26,606 nt of DNA from an uncultured Lachnospiraceae bacterium (GCA_910579285.1 CAJTTT010000012.1:1-26606); one strand, 5' to 3'. Counted from the first letter of the stretch, positions 1 through 8,350 are shown. Notes: a model not told the origin generated them from the sequence alone. Made by a program: numbers and translations.

Positions 1-284
1 CAATAAGCGGAAAGATCAATGTCACGGGTCAGGCGGTAAGACGCATTGTGCGCCGCCACCCCCGGTTCCACCTCTGCTCCCCGGTTCACCAGAAGCGCCA
101 GCGTCCGCATGTCTATCTCTGACTGAATCAGATACACTTCCCCGTCTTTCTCAAAGACCGCTTCTTTGGCATGAACGCAAATCCCCTGTCCCAGACACAG
201 AATAAGGAAAAGGCAGACTCCCGCCCTTTTTAAAAAATGCACTTTGTATATGGCACCGACAATGTCCCTAAACGATATCCTCAT
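1..284 (-). CDS. Secreted surface protein, N-terminal fragment (GLUG-like)
   Basis: This is the first ~94 codons of a gene that runs off the left edge. The ATG at 284 is preceded by a purine-rich AGAAGAG site. The N-terminus has basic residues (K14, K19, R20) and then a hydrophobic stretch ending at VHA-K, which reads as a signal peptide. The mature start has the pattern IDMRTLALLVNRGAEV followed by YRLTRDIDLSAY. That pattern is typical of the segment before GLUG or leucine-rich repeats in clostridial cell-surface proteins, where it precedes repeated beta-solenoid units. The repeats themselves lie outside the window, so family membership is inferred. Only ~47 nt separate the ATG from the terminator of the EF-G-like gene, leaving little room for a private promoter; read-through expression is possible. 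Confidence 0.6.
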   Translation of the reverse strand, partial: MRISFRDIVGAIYKVHFLKRAGVCLFLILCLGQGICVHAKEAVFEKDGEVYLIQSEIDMRTLALLVNRGAEVEPGVAAHNASYRLTRDIDLSAY

Positions 285-331
285 TCGCTCTTCTTTCTTC
301 GGATTCCTTCCATGCGGCAAAGTTTCCCTGC

Positions 332-373
332 AAAAAGCGGATATCCTTTCTGAAAAATCACAAGGATATCCGC
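332..373 (-). terminator. Intrinsic terminator after the EF-G-like gene
   Basis: A perfect 12-bp inverted repeat (arms 337-348 and 362-373, GCGGATATCCTT and its complement) encloses a 13-nt loop. On the minus strand it is followed by five T residues (332-336). It starts 20 nt after the EF-G-like stop codon, the expected place for a Rho-independent terminator. Confidence 0.85.
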
Positions 374-393
374 CCATTATATTTCACTGTCTG

Positions 394-2487
394 TTACGCA
401 TCCACATTCGCTTCCGCAACAGCCTTAGCTCTCGCTGCCACTTCTTTCTCCTGCACATCGCTGGGAGCCTGCTCATATCTTGCAAACTCATATTTGTAAG
501 TACCACGGCCGCCGGTCATGGAGCGAAGGTCGGTACAGTAACCGCTTAAGCATGCCACCGGGATATCCGCCTCAACCACGGTCTTGCCATCCCCTGCAGG
601 ATTCATGCCGAGTACTCTGCCCCTTCTCTTATTCAGGTCGCCCATCACATCACCCGTATAGGAATCGGGTACGGTCACCTGCAAGTTTGCAATCGGCTCA
701 AGGAGAACGGGCCCAGCCTCCATGAAGCCTTTCTTAAACGCCTGAATGGTCGCCATCTTAAACGCCATCTCTGAAGAGTCTACCGGGTGATAGGAACCAT
801 CGTAGAGAACTGCTTTCACACCGACCACAGGGTAAGCCGCCAGCGGCCCCGCCGTAACGGAATCCTGCAATCCCTTCTCCACTGCAGGGAAGTAGTTCTT
901 CGGCACAGCGCCGCCCACCACTTCCTGATCAAACACAAAAGGTGTCTCCAGATCGCCGGATGCTTCGAAACGCATCTTCACATGCCCATACTGGCCGTGA
1001 CCGCCGGACTGCTTTTTATACTTATGCTCCACATCGGATTTCTTGCGGATCGTCTCCTTGTATGCGATCTTAGGCTCTGTGAGCTCTATCTCAACCTTGT
1101 ATTCGTTGAGAAGACGGCTGACCACCACATCCAGATGCAGATCGCCCATTCCATAAAGCAGTGACTGTTTATTCTCCGCATCATTAACTACCTGGAGCGT
1201 CTGATCCTCGTGGCGCATCTTCTGCAGTGCCTGGGAAACCTTATCCACATCTCCCTTATTTTTCGCCCGATACCGCTTGTATGTATAAGGTGTGGAAATC
1301 TCTGCCTTGCCGTAGCGGATGATTCTTGCCTTGGTGGAGAGCGTATTGCCCGTTCTGGCAGCCGTCAGCTTCGCGATGGCGCCGATATCGCCTGCATGAA
1401 GCTCCTTGACCTCAATGGGCTTGCTTCCCTGCATGACGTAGAGCTTGCTGATCTTCTCCTCCACTTCCTTCTCGTCATTGTAAATCATGTCATCGCTCTT
1501 AAATACGCCGGAGCATACCTTAATCAGCGAATACTTACCGATAAAGGGATCCACGATGGTCTTGAAGATATAAGCCGACTTCGCCTTGGAGAAATCAAAA
1601 TTCGCCTGGAAAATCTCGTTGGTCTTTAAGTCAATACCCGCATACTCCCTGTTCTCCGGGCTCGGCATATACTTCACGATATCGTCAAGCAGTGTAAAGA
1701 CGCCTTGACAGAGCACGTTGGAACCCATAGACATGGGAACAACGCTGCCGTCCATGACATTTGTGCGAAGCGCCGCACGGATCTCCGCCTCTGAGAAGGT
1801 ATCCCCGTTGAAATACCGCTCCATGAAATCCTCGCTGGTCTCCGCCACCGCCTCCATCAGCGTATCGCGGCACAGCTGCAGATTCGCCTTGCTGTACTCG
1901 GGCATCTCGCACTCCACAACTTCCTTGCCTTCCCAGCGGTACGCCTGCTCAGTAATCACATTGATATAACCCACAAACTTCTCATTTTCACGGATCGGCA
2001 GATGGAAAGGCGCAATTTTCTTCCCATACTTATCAGTCATATCTTCCACAACCTGTCGGAAAGAAGCATTGTCAATATCCATGTCCGTCACAAACACAAA
2101 ACGGGGAAGCTTATATTTATCGCAGATCTCCCACGCTTTCTCTGTGCCCACCTCAACACCGGCTTTGCCGGATACCACGATGATCGCTGCATCCGCTGCG
2201 CTCACCGCCTCTTCCACTTCACCTACGAAATCAAAAAAGCCGGGGGAGTCCAGTACATTGATCTTCGTACCCTCCCACTCAATCGGAACAACAGACGTGG
2301 CGATGGAAATATGGCGCTTCTGTTCCTCCTTACCGAAATCACTCACCGTGTTTCCGTCGTCTATCTTACCCATTCTGGATGTGATGCCGGAAAGGTAAGC
2401 CATCGCCTCTACCAGACTGGTCTTGCCGCAGCCCCCATGCCCCAGCAAAACCACATTACGAATCTTATCCGTTGTGTAAACATTCAT
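394..2487 (-). CDS. EF-G-like translation factor with divergent GTPase motifs
   Basis: This 697-aa protein has the full EF-G layout: G domain (1-~280), domain II (~290-370), domains III-V (~390-680). Domain IV is well kept (SGGHGQYGHV, and HPVDSSEMAFKMA near its tip). The G domain departs from translational GTPases. The P-loop is GHGGCGKT (16-23). The switch II motif DTPGHVDF reads DSPGFFDF (80-87), so the catalytic His is Phe84. NKxD reads TDMD (134-137), and the RGITI switch I motif is HISI. Canonical EF-G promotes tRNA-mRNA translocation and ribosome recycling; GTPase-deficient EF-G paralogues are known in other bacteria. It is therefore probably a second EF-G with a specialised role, not the main fusA. 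The ATG at 2487 follows a GGAGGG site. It is monocistronic, with its own promoter and terminator. Membership of the superfamily is certain; the exact role is not. Confidence 0.9.
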   Translation of the reverse strand: MNVYTTDKIRNVVLLGHGGCGKTSLVEAMAYLSGITSRMGKIDDGNTVSDFGKEEQKRHISIATSVVPIEWEGTKINVLDSPGFFDFVGEVEEAVSAADAAIIVVSGKAGVEVGTEKAWEICDKYKLPRFVFVTDMDIDNASFRQVVEDMTDKYGKKIAPFHLPIRENEKFVGYINVITEQAYRWEGKEVVECEMPEYSKANLQLCRDTLMEAVAETSEDFMERYFNGDTFSEAEIRAALRTNVMDGSVVPMSMGSNVLCQGVFTLLDDIVKYMPSPENREYAGIDLKTNEIFQANFDFSKAKSAYIFKTIVDPFIGKYSLIKVCSGVFKSDDMIYNDEKEVEEKISKLYVMQGSKPIEVKELHAGDIGAIAKLTAARTGNTLSTKARIIRYGKAEISTPYTYKRYRAKNKGDVDKVSQALQKMRHEDQTLQVVNDAENKQSLLYGMGDLHLDVVVSRLLNEYKVEIELTEPKIAYKETIRKKSDVEHKYKKQSGGHGQYGHVKMRFEASGDLETPFVFDQEVVGGAVPKNYFPAVEKGLQDSVTAGPLAAYPVVGVKAVLYDGSYHPVDSSEMAFKMATIQAFKKGFMEAGPVLLEPIANLQVTVPDSYTGDVMGDLNKRRGRVLGMNPAGDGKTVVEADIPVACLSGYCTDLRSMTGGRGTYKYEFARYEQAPSDVQEKEVAARAKAVAEANVDA

Positions 2488-2566
2488 GCCTTGTAACCCT
2501 CCAATTCTGTTGTTCTTTATTCACCACCCAAAGCCAAACAAAATCATGGCACTAAGTTGTAAATAC

Positions 2567-2595
2567 ATTTTACTAAATTTTCAGAACAATTTCAA
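2567..2595 (-). promoter_or_regulatory. Sigma-70-type promoter of the EF-G-like gene
   Basis: On the minus strand TTGAAA (2590-2595) and TAAAAT (2567-2572) are separated by exactly 17 nt. The predicted start is near 2560, giving a ~70-nt leader ahead of the ATG at 2487. The rest of the 2497-2639 gap is AT-rich and shows no further gene. Confidence 0.65.
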
Positions 2596-2639
2596 CAACT
2601 ATTTATACATTCTGCACAGATTGTGAAAACACATTTCTA

Positions 2640-3971
2640 TCAGCAGTCATATCTTTTGTATTTTTTTATAAAATATATATATGAAATACCATTGAGCGCC
2701 AACGCTCCTATCCAGGCTATGGCTTCAGCATATATGGCCGCCGCAAATCCAAATACAGGTAATCCAAAGTAAACAGCTGGTATGCGAATCAGCATTTCAA
2801 TGATGCCGGAACACATAGGTACAGCCGGTTTCCCTAATCCCTGAACACAGCTTCGAAAAACAAACAATGCATTCAGAAGAACCATAAATAATGCTAAAAA
2901 TCTCAGATATATGGAAGCATAAGCAGCCGCTTCCTGCCCGGTAAGCATGAATTTCACCAGTAAATCGGAGAAAAAAAACAGTACCATACCAAGTAACAGC
3001 GCTGAGAGAACCGCCATTATGCACGCCATTTTTGTACCGCCGCGAATTCTTTCAAACTCCTTACCGCCAAAATTCTGACCTGTAAACGAAGATATGGTAA
3101 AGCCGATCGTTATTCCTGGCAGCATAAAAAAATTTAAATATTTATTGCAGACTGCATATGCCGATGTATAAGCAACGCCATAACCATTTATACAGCCTTG
3201 AACAAATATGCAGCCGACTGAAGTCATTGCATGCATAAATGCCATTGGCAAGCCGTTTTTCAACAATTCCATCTCCAGTCTGAAATGGAACACGAAATCA
3301 CTTCTGGTAATCTTTCGTTCCTTCGTCCTATGTAATCGAAAATAACAAATGCCTGCAGCAAGTAATTGTGAAAGGACTGTTGCATAAGCCGGTCCAGAAA
3401 TGCCAGAATGGAATAAATAAAGAAACAATATATCTAATATTATGTTGCATGCGGATGAAACAACGATTGCGAATAAGGGCGTTTTGCTGTCGCCCACTCC
3501 CCTTAAAATGGAAGAAAGTAACTGGTATGCCGCCATAATGGGCAAACCGCCGAATATGATACAGCCGTACGCCATACAATCGTTTAAAAGTGTCTGGTCT
3601 GTCTGCATGATCTGTAACATTGGTTTTAGAAGCAGCAGCCCTATCATTGAAAAGAGAACCGCAAATACTGCAGTTATTTTTATCGAAGATGCCATTATTT
3701 TTTTCAGCTTACCAGACTCCTTTTCTCCACAGACTTGAGATATATTGACAGAAAAGCCGTTTGTGATTCCCATAATAAACCCTGTTAAGAAAAAGGAAAT
3801 GGTTGTAAAGTTACCGACAGCGGCAAGGGAACGGTCTCCCAAGCCCTGCCCGATGATAACCATGTCCGTAAAAGAATATACCTGTTGTAATATATTAGCC
3901 AACAACATCGGAAAGAAAAACCTGCAGAATGACTTTGTTATGGAACCTCTGGTAAAATCTATTTGATCCAT
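2640..3971 (-). CDS. MATE family multidrug/metabolite exporter
   Basis: A 443-aa integral membrane protein with about 12 hydrophobic segments, the length and spacing usual for MATE transporters. The N-terminus (GSITKSFCRFFFPMLLANILQ then YSFTDMVIIGQGLGDRSLAAVGN) matches the conserved TM1-TM2 region. A second half-repeat begins near residue 235 (LLKNGLPMAFMHAM). MATE proteins export cationic drugs or metabolites in exchange for Na+ or H+; the substrate cannot be read here. The gene is transcribed divergently from an AraC-type regulator 163 bp away, which suggests local control. Both genes are visibly richer in A and T than tyrA-aroA beside them, a possible sign of acquisition. GAGG lies ~11 nt before the ATG, a weak and rather distant ribosome site. 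Confidence 0.88.
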   Translation of the reverse strand: MDQIDFTRGSITKSFCRFFFPMLLANILQQVYSFTDMVIIGQGLGDRSLAAVGNFTTISFFLTGFIMGITNGFSVNISQVCGEKESGKLKKIMASSIKITAVFAVLFSMIGLLLLKPMLQIMQTDQTLLNDCMAYGCIIFGGLPIMAAYQLLSSILRGVGDSKTPLFAIVVSSACNIILDILFLYLFHSGISGPAYATVLSQLLAAGICYFRLHRTKERKITRSDFVFHFRLEMELLKNGLPMAFMHAMTSVGCIFVQGCINGYGVAYTSAYAVCNKYLNFFMLPGITIGFTISSFTGQNFGGKEFERIRGGTKMACIMAVLSALLLGMVLFFFSDLLVKFMLTGQEAAAYASIYLRFLALFMVLLNALFVFRSCVQGLGKPAVPMCSGIIEMLIRIPAVYFGLPVFGFAAAIYAEAIAWIGALALNGISYIYFIKKYKRYDC

Positions 3972-4016
3972 GATGACACCGTCCTCAAACCAATTTTATT
4001 TCGTTTTATCATCATT

Positions 4017-4055
4017 GATATAAAATTTATATCGAAATCCTCGCCTTTTTATCAA
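4017..4055 (-). promoter_or_regulatory. MATE promoter overlapped by a 17-bp palindrome
   Basis: On the minus strand TTGATA (4050-4055) and TATAAA (4026-4031) are separated by 18 nt and point at the MATE gene. The -10 element lies inside a perfect 17-bp palindrome, GATATAAAATTTATATC (4017-4033). A regulator bound there would occlude the promoter. AraC-type proteins more often bind direct repeats, so the binder is unknown. Confidence 0.5.
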
Positions 4056-4086
4056 AATTATGGTATTATCACAAAGACTTAAGATG

Positions 4087-4109
4087 ATGCTGCTTTAGGA
4101 ATGCAGCAT
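4087..4109 (+). other. Leader hairpin before the AraC-type gene
   Basis: ATGCTGC (4087-4093) and GCAGCAT (4103-4109) form a 7-bp stem with a 9-nt loop. It lies 25 nt upstream of the ATG at 4135 and just before the AAAGGAG ribosome site. It is not followed by a T run, so it is not a terminator; it may be an mRNA structure or part of an operator. Confidence 0.4.
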
Positions 4110-4134
4110 TGATTATGAGATAAAGGAGTCTCTT

Positions 4135-4869
4135 ATGAAAATAAGAATAGAACTCAACAGGCAGCTATATCTGCAAAAGGTACATGGATATCAAAAGAAA
4201 ACATACTATTTGGAAGATGGTGTATTGGAAGCCATAACGAGCGGCGATACAGAAAAGTTGAACACGTTTATTTCTTCTGGAGAGGTAAAGCTTTCTGCTA
4301 TAGGAAGAATTTTATCTGAAAATCAATTACACAATATGAAGTATCATTTTGTGATTATCGCAACTTTCCTTGCGGAATCGGGTTTGGGAAGCGGCCTGGG
4401 ACATGATGAAGCTTATATGATTGCAGATATCTACAGTCAAAAATCGGACACTGCCTCCACATATGATGATCTGCAGCTTTTACTTGAGGATATGTGTCTG
4501 GATTTTGCGAAACGGATAGACGAAATAAAAAAAGACGACATCATATCCATTCATGTCAGAAAATGTATCGATCATATCTATGAAGATCTAAACGCAGACT
4601 TATCTACGAAAGGATTAGCTGATTTTACAAATCTAAATGCATCCTATCTGTCCAAATTGTTTAAGCAGGAAACCGGGCAAACCATCAAAGCTTATGTCAC
4701 TGCCGCCAAAATGGATACAGCGCAGAATCTGTTAAAATACAGTAATCTGAGTTATTTTGAAATCTCTGCGGCACTTGGATATTCTTCACAAAGCGCTTTT
4801 ACCTATGCTTTTAGAAAATTTACAGGCATCACTCCTGGAAAATACCGTGAAAAAAATTATGCCGTTTGA
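4135..4869 (+). CDS. AraC-family transcriptional regulator
   Basis: A 244-aa protein. Residues ~140-240 form the two-helix-turn-helix AraC domain: DLSTKGLADFTNLNASYLSKLF is the first HTH, and the second runs through YFEISAALGYSSQSAFTYAF into the signature FRKFTGITPGKYRE. The first ~130 residues are helical and lack a cupin arabinose-binding fold; they resemble the N-terminal region of other Firmicutes AraC regulators with the pattern LEAITSGD followed by NxKYHFV. The ligand is unknown. The ATG at 4135 has AAAGGAG 6 nt upstream. It is divergent from the MATE gene, so it probably controls that exporter and perhaps itself. Confidence 0.88.
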   Translation: MKIRIELNRQLYLQKVHGYQKKTYYLEDGVLEAITSGDTEKLNTFISSGEVKLSAIGRILSENQLHNMKYHFVIIATFLAESGLGSGLGHDEAYMIADIYSQKSDTASTYDDLQLLLEDMCLDFAKRIDEIKKDDIISIHVRKCIDHIYEDLNADLSTKGLADFTNLNASYLSKLFKQETGQTIKAYVTAAKMDTAQNLLKYSNLSYFEISAALGYSSQSAFTYAFRKFTGITPGKYREKNYAV

Positions 4870-4926
4870 TTTCCCTCCCGTTTTGTGATATCTTAAAAAC
4901 GAAAAATAAACTTACGAGGTACTGAC

Positions 4927-6027
4927 ATGTTAAACGCTCCCACCTGCGGTTTTATCGGGCTTGGCCTGATCGGCGGCTCCATTGCCAAAGCAATCCGCCT
5001 ACGCCTTCCGGTCGCCCGCCTTATCGCCTATGATATCCATACAGAATCCCTTCATCTTGCGGTCAGGGAACAGATTGTCGATCAGATCTGTCCTGCCATC
5101 GATGATTCTTTTGGAAGCTGTGATTATATCTTTTTATGCGCGCCGGTCTCCCACAATATGGAAAACTTGCTTGCCCTGAAACCATTTCTCTCACCCGACA
5201 CCATTCTGACGGATGTGGGGAGCGTCAAGACCGGCATCCACAGACAAATTGAGGAACTGCATCTGCAAAAGCAGTTTATCGGCGGACATCCGATGGCCGG
5301 TTCCGAGCGTTTCGGCTATCAGAACGCCAAGGCTTCCCTGTTGGAGAACGCCTACTATATTCTGACTCCCTCTGAGGAAGTTCCCACCGAAAAAGTGGAC
5401 GCTTACCGAACGCTGGTGGAAACCATCGGCGCGATTCCTCTGACTTTGTCATACGGGGATCACGACTATGTGACTGCGGCGATCTCCCATCTGCCCCACG
5501 TCATCGCCGCCTCTCTCGTTAACGTGGTTAAGAGCTGTGACTCCAAGGACGGTGTTATGAAAATGATCGCCGCCGGAGGATTTAAGGATATCACAAGAAT
5601 CGCATCCTCCTCCCCGGAAATGTGGCAGCAGATCTGTCTGACCAATGCGGATAACATTATAAAGCTGCTGCGAATATACATACAATACCTGGAAGCCATT
5701 GCAAACGACATTGACGATCATAAAAAGGAGACGCTCTATCACTTTTTTGACACAGCGAGAACTTACCGGGAATCCTTTATCAGCACGCCCAGCGGACCCA
5801 TCAAAGCGGAATATGTGTTAACTGTGGACATTGCAGATAAGCCAGGCGCCATTGCCGCCATCGCCTCTCTCCTTGCCATGCACGATGTGAGTATCAAAAA
5901 CATCGGCATCAACCACAACAGGGAGCTCGCAGAAGGAGCGCTGCGCATCGAATTTTACAGCCGGGATACTCTTTCCCAGGCAATGGATATTCTGACGGAA
6001 CACGGCTACAAGATCCATACCCGCTGA
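4927..6027 (+). CDS. tyrA: Prephenate dehydrogenase with ACT domain
   Basis: A 366-aa enzyme that oxidatively decarboxylates prephenate to 4-hydroxyphenylpyruvate with NAD+, the committed step to tyrosine. The Rossmann motif GLGLIG is at 11-16. GGHPMAGSE (119-127) carries conserved residues of the prephenate dehydrogenase family, and ISHLPHVIAASL near 190 is a further signature. Residues ~297-366 form an ACT domain (YVLTVDIADKPGAIAAIASLL), usually the site of tyrosine feedback, as in Bacillus-type TyrA. It is not fused to chorismate mutase. The aroA gene follows after 28 bp, so the two form a co-transcribed aromatic pair. A gap of only 57 bp separates it from araC, and no convincing promoter was seen there. 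Confidence 0.95.
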   Translation: MLNAPTCGFIGLGLIGGSIAKAIRLRLPVARLIAYDIHTESLHLAVREQIVDQICPAIDDSFGSCDYIFLCAPVSHNMENLLALKPFLSPDTILTDVGSVKTGIHRQIEELHLQKQFIGGHPMAGSERFGYQNAKASLLENAYYILTPSEEVPTEKVDAYRTLVETIGAIPLTLSYGDHDYVTAAISHLPHVIAASLVNVVKSCDSKDGVMKMIAAGGFKDITRIASSSPEMWQQICLTNADNIIKLLRIYIQYLEAIANDIDDHKKETLYHFFDTARTYRESFISTPSGPIKAEYVLTVDIADKPGAIAAIASLLAMHDVSIKNIGINHNRELAEGALRIEFYSRDTLSQAMDILTEHGYKIHTR

Positions 6028-6055
6028 TAACGCGAAAAGGAGGACAGATAGAAAT

Positions 6056-7333
6056 ATGATATTTCATAAAGCGAATGCACTGAGAGGGGAAGTGATGATC
6101 CCCGGAGATAAGTCCATCTCCCACCGCGCGGTGATGTTTGGCTCTCTGGCCGAAGGCACCACAGAAATCACCAACTTCCTGCAGGGGGCGGACTGTCTCT
6201 CCACCATAGACGCTTTTCGGAAGATGGGGATAGAGATTGAGAATACCCCGGCGAAAATCGTGATACACGGAAAAGGGCTTCACGGACTCAAAGCGCCCTC
6301 CTCTGTTCTGGATATGGGAAACAGCGGCACCACCACGAGACTGATCAGCGGCATTCTTGCCGGACAGACTTTTGAGAGCACTCTCACCGGCGACGCTTCC
6401 ATCCAGAAACGCCCCATGCGGCGCATCATGGAACCGCTTTCCATGATGGGGGGAACTATCGTCAGCGTAAAAGGAAACGACTGCGCGCCGCTCCACATCA
6501 CAGGCTCTCCCCTGCACGGCATCCACTACCACTCCAAGGTAGCTTCCGCACAGGTGAAATCCGCCGTTTTGCTGGCCGGTCTCTATGCAGACGGCGAAAC
6601 CCTTGTGACTGAGCCGACTTTAAGCCGCAACCACACGGAAATCATGCTGCGCTATTTTGGCGCAGATCTGCATGCGGAAGGAAAAACTGCCCGCATTGTT
6701 CCCGAGCCGCGCCTGGAAGGCCGGAAAATAGATGTGCCCGGCGACATTTCTTCCGCCGCTTACTTTATCGCTGCAGGACTTATCGTCCCCGGCTCTGAAA
6801 TCCTCATAAGAAATGTGGGGATCAATCCTACCAGAGACGGCATTTTAAGAGTTGCCCGGGAAATGGGTGGGAATATTACGCTTTTAAATGAGAATTACAA
6901 CGGAGAACCGACCGCCGATCTGCTTGTAAAACACAGTCAGCTCCACGGCGTCACCATTGAAGGAGATATCATTCCCACGCTGATCGATGAACTTCCCATC
7001 ATCAATATTATGGCCGCCTGCGCAAACGGCACTACCGTAATACGGGATGCCGCCGAATTAAAGGTCAAGGAATCAAACCGCATTGACGTGATGGTACAGT
7101 ATTTAAGCGCTATGGGCTGCGATATCACCGGTACCGATGACGGCATGATCATTCATGGCGGACAGCCTCTGCACGGAGCAGAGGTAGATTCCCATCTGGA
7201 TCACCGCATTGCCATGAGCTTTGCCGTGGCTTCCCTCATCGCTCAGGACGAAACAAAAATAGAGGGCAGCGATGTGGTCACCATCAGCTACCCTGGGTTT
7301 TATGAGGATCTTGCACGCCTGTGCGGGTTTTAA
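6056..7333 (+). CDS. aroA: 3-phosphoshikimate 1-carboxyvinyltransferase (EPSP synthase)
   Basis: A 425-aa protein, normal length for EPSP synthase, which joins PEP to shikimate 3-phosphate in the shikimate pathway. Visible signatures are PGDKSISHRA (16-25, with the substrate-binding Lys19), LDMGNSGTTTRL (85-96), TGDASIQKRPM (111-121) and VKESNRID near residue 340. The sequence resembles the Bacillus-type enzyme (GNSGTTxRL) more than the E. coli type (GNAGTAxRP). AAAGGAGG lies upstream of the ATG at 6056. It is the second gene of the tyrA-aroA unit and faces the VanZ-like gene convergently. Confidence 0.96.
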   Translation: MIFHKANALRGEVMIPGDKSISHRAVMFGSLAEGTTEITNFLQGADCLSTIDAFRKMGIEIENTPAKIVIHGKGLHGLKAPSSVLDMGNSGTTTRLISGILAGQTFESTLTGDASIQKRPMRRIMEPLSMMGGTIVSVKGNDCAPLHITGSPLHGIHYHSKVASAQVKSAVLLAGLYADGETLVTEPTLSRNHTEIMLRYFGADLHAEGKTARIVPEPRLEGRKIDVPGDISSAAYFIAAGLIVPGSEILIRNVGINPTRDGILRVAREMGGNITLLNENYNGEPTADLLVKHSQLHGVTIEGDIIPTLIDELPIINIMAACANGTTVIRDAAELKVKESNRIDVMVQYLSAMGCDITGTDDGMIIHGGQPLHGAEVDSHLDHRIAMSFAVASLIAQDETKIEGSDVVTISYPGFYEDLARLCGF

Positions 7334-7352
7334 CATGCCCCGTGCATTTCCT

Positions 7353-7371
7353 GTCCTTCTTTCGGAAGGAC
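7353..7371. other. Hairpin between convergent aroA and VanZ-like genes
   Basis: GTCCTTC (7353-7359) and GAAGGAC (7365-7371) form a 7-bp stem with a 5-nt loop. It lies in the 101-bp gap between the two stop codons. Neither strand has a T run directly after it, so it is at best a weak bidirectional terminator. Confidence 0.4.
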
Positions 7372-7434
7372 GCCTGCTTACCAGGTCTGTTCTTCCGATT
7401 TTCTATATCCGACATTTCTTCTGAAACCAACAGT

Positions 7435-7929
7435 CTAAGAAAGTTTCACCAGAAGCCTGTTCAGGAAGTAGGAGGCTACCATACAGGCAATCCCCATCAC
7501 GCTTCCATACCAGTTTAGCGCCGCGTCGGACTGCTGAAAATGCCTGCCCTCCACGAACTGCTTATAATACTCCGTATAATAGGCAAGCACATAGCAGACC
7601 GCACCCGCTCCGATCACACCGAGGATTCTGTAATACCTTCTGAAAACCACCATACTCACAAATGTGGTCACAAATCCTACCACAAAGAACAGACCAAGAT
7701 GGGCGCCAAAACGTATCATCAATGCCGTTGTCTCAATCTGATCCCCTGTGGGTTGTTCAAATATTCTTCTGGCAATCTGCTCGGCCAGCCGCATCGTCAA
7801 ATCCGTGGAAACAGCCCCATTTTGGAAAGATACCACCATCACAAAATACAAAAGCAGCAGGAGAGCCGCAAAGGATATGGCGATCACACCCAGTTCCAGA
7901 AGGATATGATTCTTCTTATTTTTGTTCAT
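7435..7929 (-). CDS. VanZ-like membrane protein
   Basis: A 164-aa protein with about four membrane segments (near 12-32, 73-93, 100-116 and 142-158). The pattern of SFQNG after TM1, then RFGAHLGLFFVVGF, then FVEGRHFQQSDAALNWYGSVMG matches the VanZ family, whose members carry FxxGR and DxxxNxxG in the same places. VanZ gives low-level teicoplanin resistance in Enterococcus; most family members have unknown roles at the cell envelope, so no resistance role is claimed. It lies 14 bp after the PilZ gene, so the two are probably co-transcribed. The ribosome site is weak (AGAAAGAAAAG), consistent with translational coupling. Confidence 0.75.
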   Translation of the reverse strand: MNKNKKNHILLELGVIAISFAALLLLLYFVMVVSFQNGAVSTDLTMRLAEQIARRIFEQPTGDQIETTALMIRFGAHLGLFFVVGFVTTFVSMVVFRRYYRILGVIGAGAVCYVLAYYTEYYKQFVEGRHFQQSDAALNWYGSVMGIACMVASYFLNRLLVKLS

Positions 7930-7943
7930 GCTTTCTTTTCTTT

Positions 7944-8285
7944 CTAAGATTCCATCGTCTCGATCGTGCTGTAAGTCTCGATTCTGCTGGCCTCAATCTC
8001 AGACATTCCGATAAAAATGGAGCCGTAGGAAAATAGATTTTCCTCCTTCTTCTCCATGCGGACAATCTCCAGGAAAACGTGAATCACTTCCTTAGTCCAG
8101 ATCGTCAAAGACGCTTCATAAACCGCCCCGATCTCCAGGGTCTCACTGCACTCAAAGCCTACGCCGGTCTTCGATACGTCCACCACATCAATGTCCACTT
8201 CCCTTGCCTGACTGTCCGTGTCAAGTCTCTTAATCAGCAGTTTTGAGGTAAGCTCCAGACGTTTATTTTTCCTTCGTTCTTCCAT
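7944..8285 (-). CDS. PilZ-domain c-di-GMP-binding protein
   Basis: A 113-aa stand-alone PilZ domain. Both parts of the c-di-GMP binding signature are present: RRKNKR at 4-9 (RxxxR) and DVSKTG at 36-41 (D/NxSxxG). The remainder alternates as a small beta barrel. PilZ proteins bind cyclic di-GMP and pass the signal to motility, secretion or envelope targets. No effector domain is fused, so it probably acts through a partner, and the VanZ-like membrane protein 14 bp downstream is the obvious candidate (inference). A predicted diguanylate cyclase lies at 20728-21963. The ATG at 8285 follows GGGGAAGGAT. Confidence 0.85.
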   Translation of the reverse strand: MEERRKNKRLELTSKLLIKRLDTDSQAREVDIDVVDVSKTGVGFECSETLEIGAVYEASLTIWTKEVIHVFLEIVRMEKKEENLFSYGSIFIGMSEIEASRIETYSTIETMES

Positions 8286-8321
8286 GTTTTTCTATCCTTC
8301 CCCTTATAGTATCTTTCTACG

Positions 8322-8350
8322 ATTATAATATGACTTGGCTCAAATTACAA
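8322..8350 (-). promoter_or_regulatory. Promoter of the PilZ-VanZ pair
   Basis: On the minus strand TTGTAA (8345-8350) and TATAAT (8322-8327) are 17 nt apart, a near-consensus sigma-70 promoter. The -35 element directly abuts the queA stop codon at 8351, so the pair can be transcribed independently of queA. Confidence 0.7.

Noticed and set aside
7435..7929. Glycopeptide resistance gene
   Set aside because: The VanZ-like family is wide and mostly unrelated to resistance; no vanH/A/X or vanRS genes are nearby.
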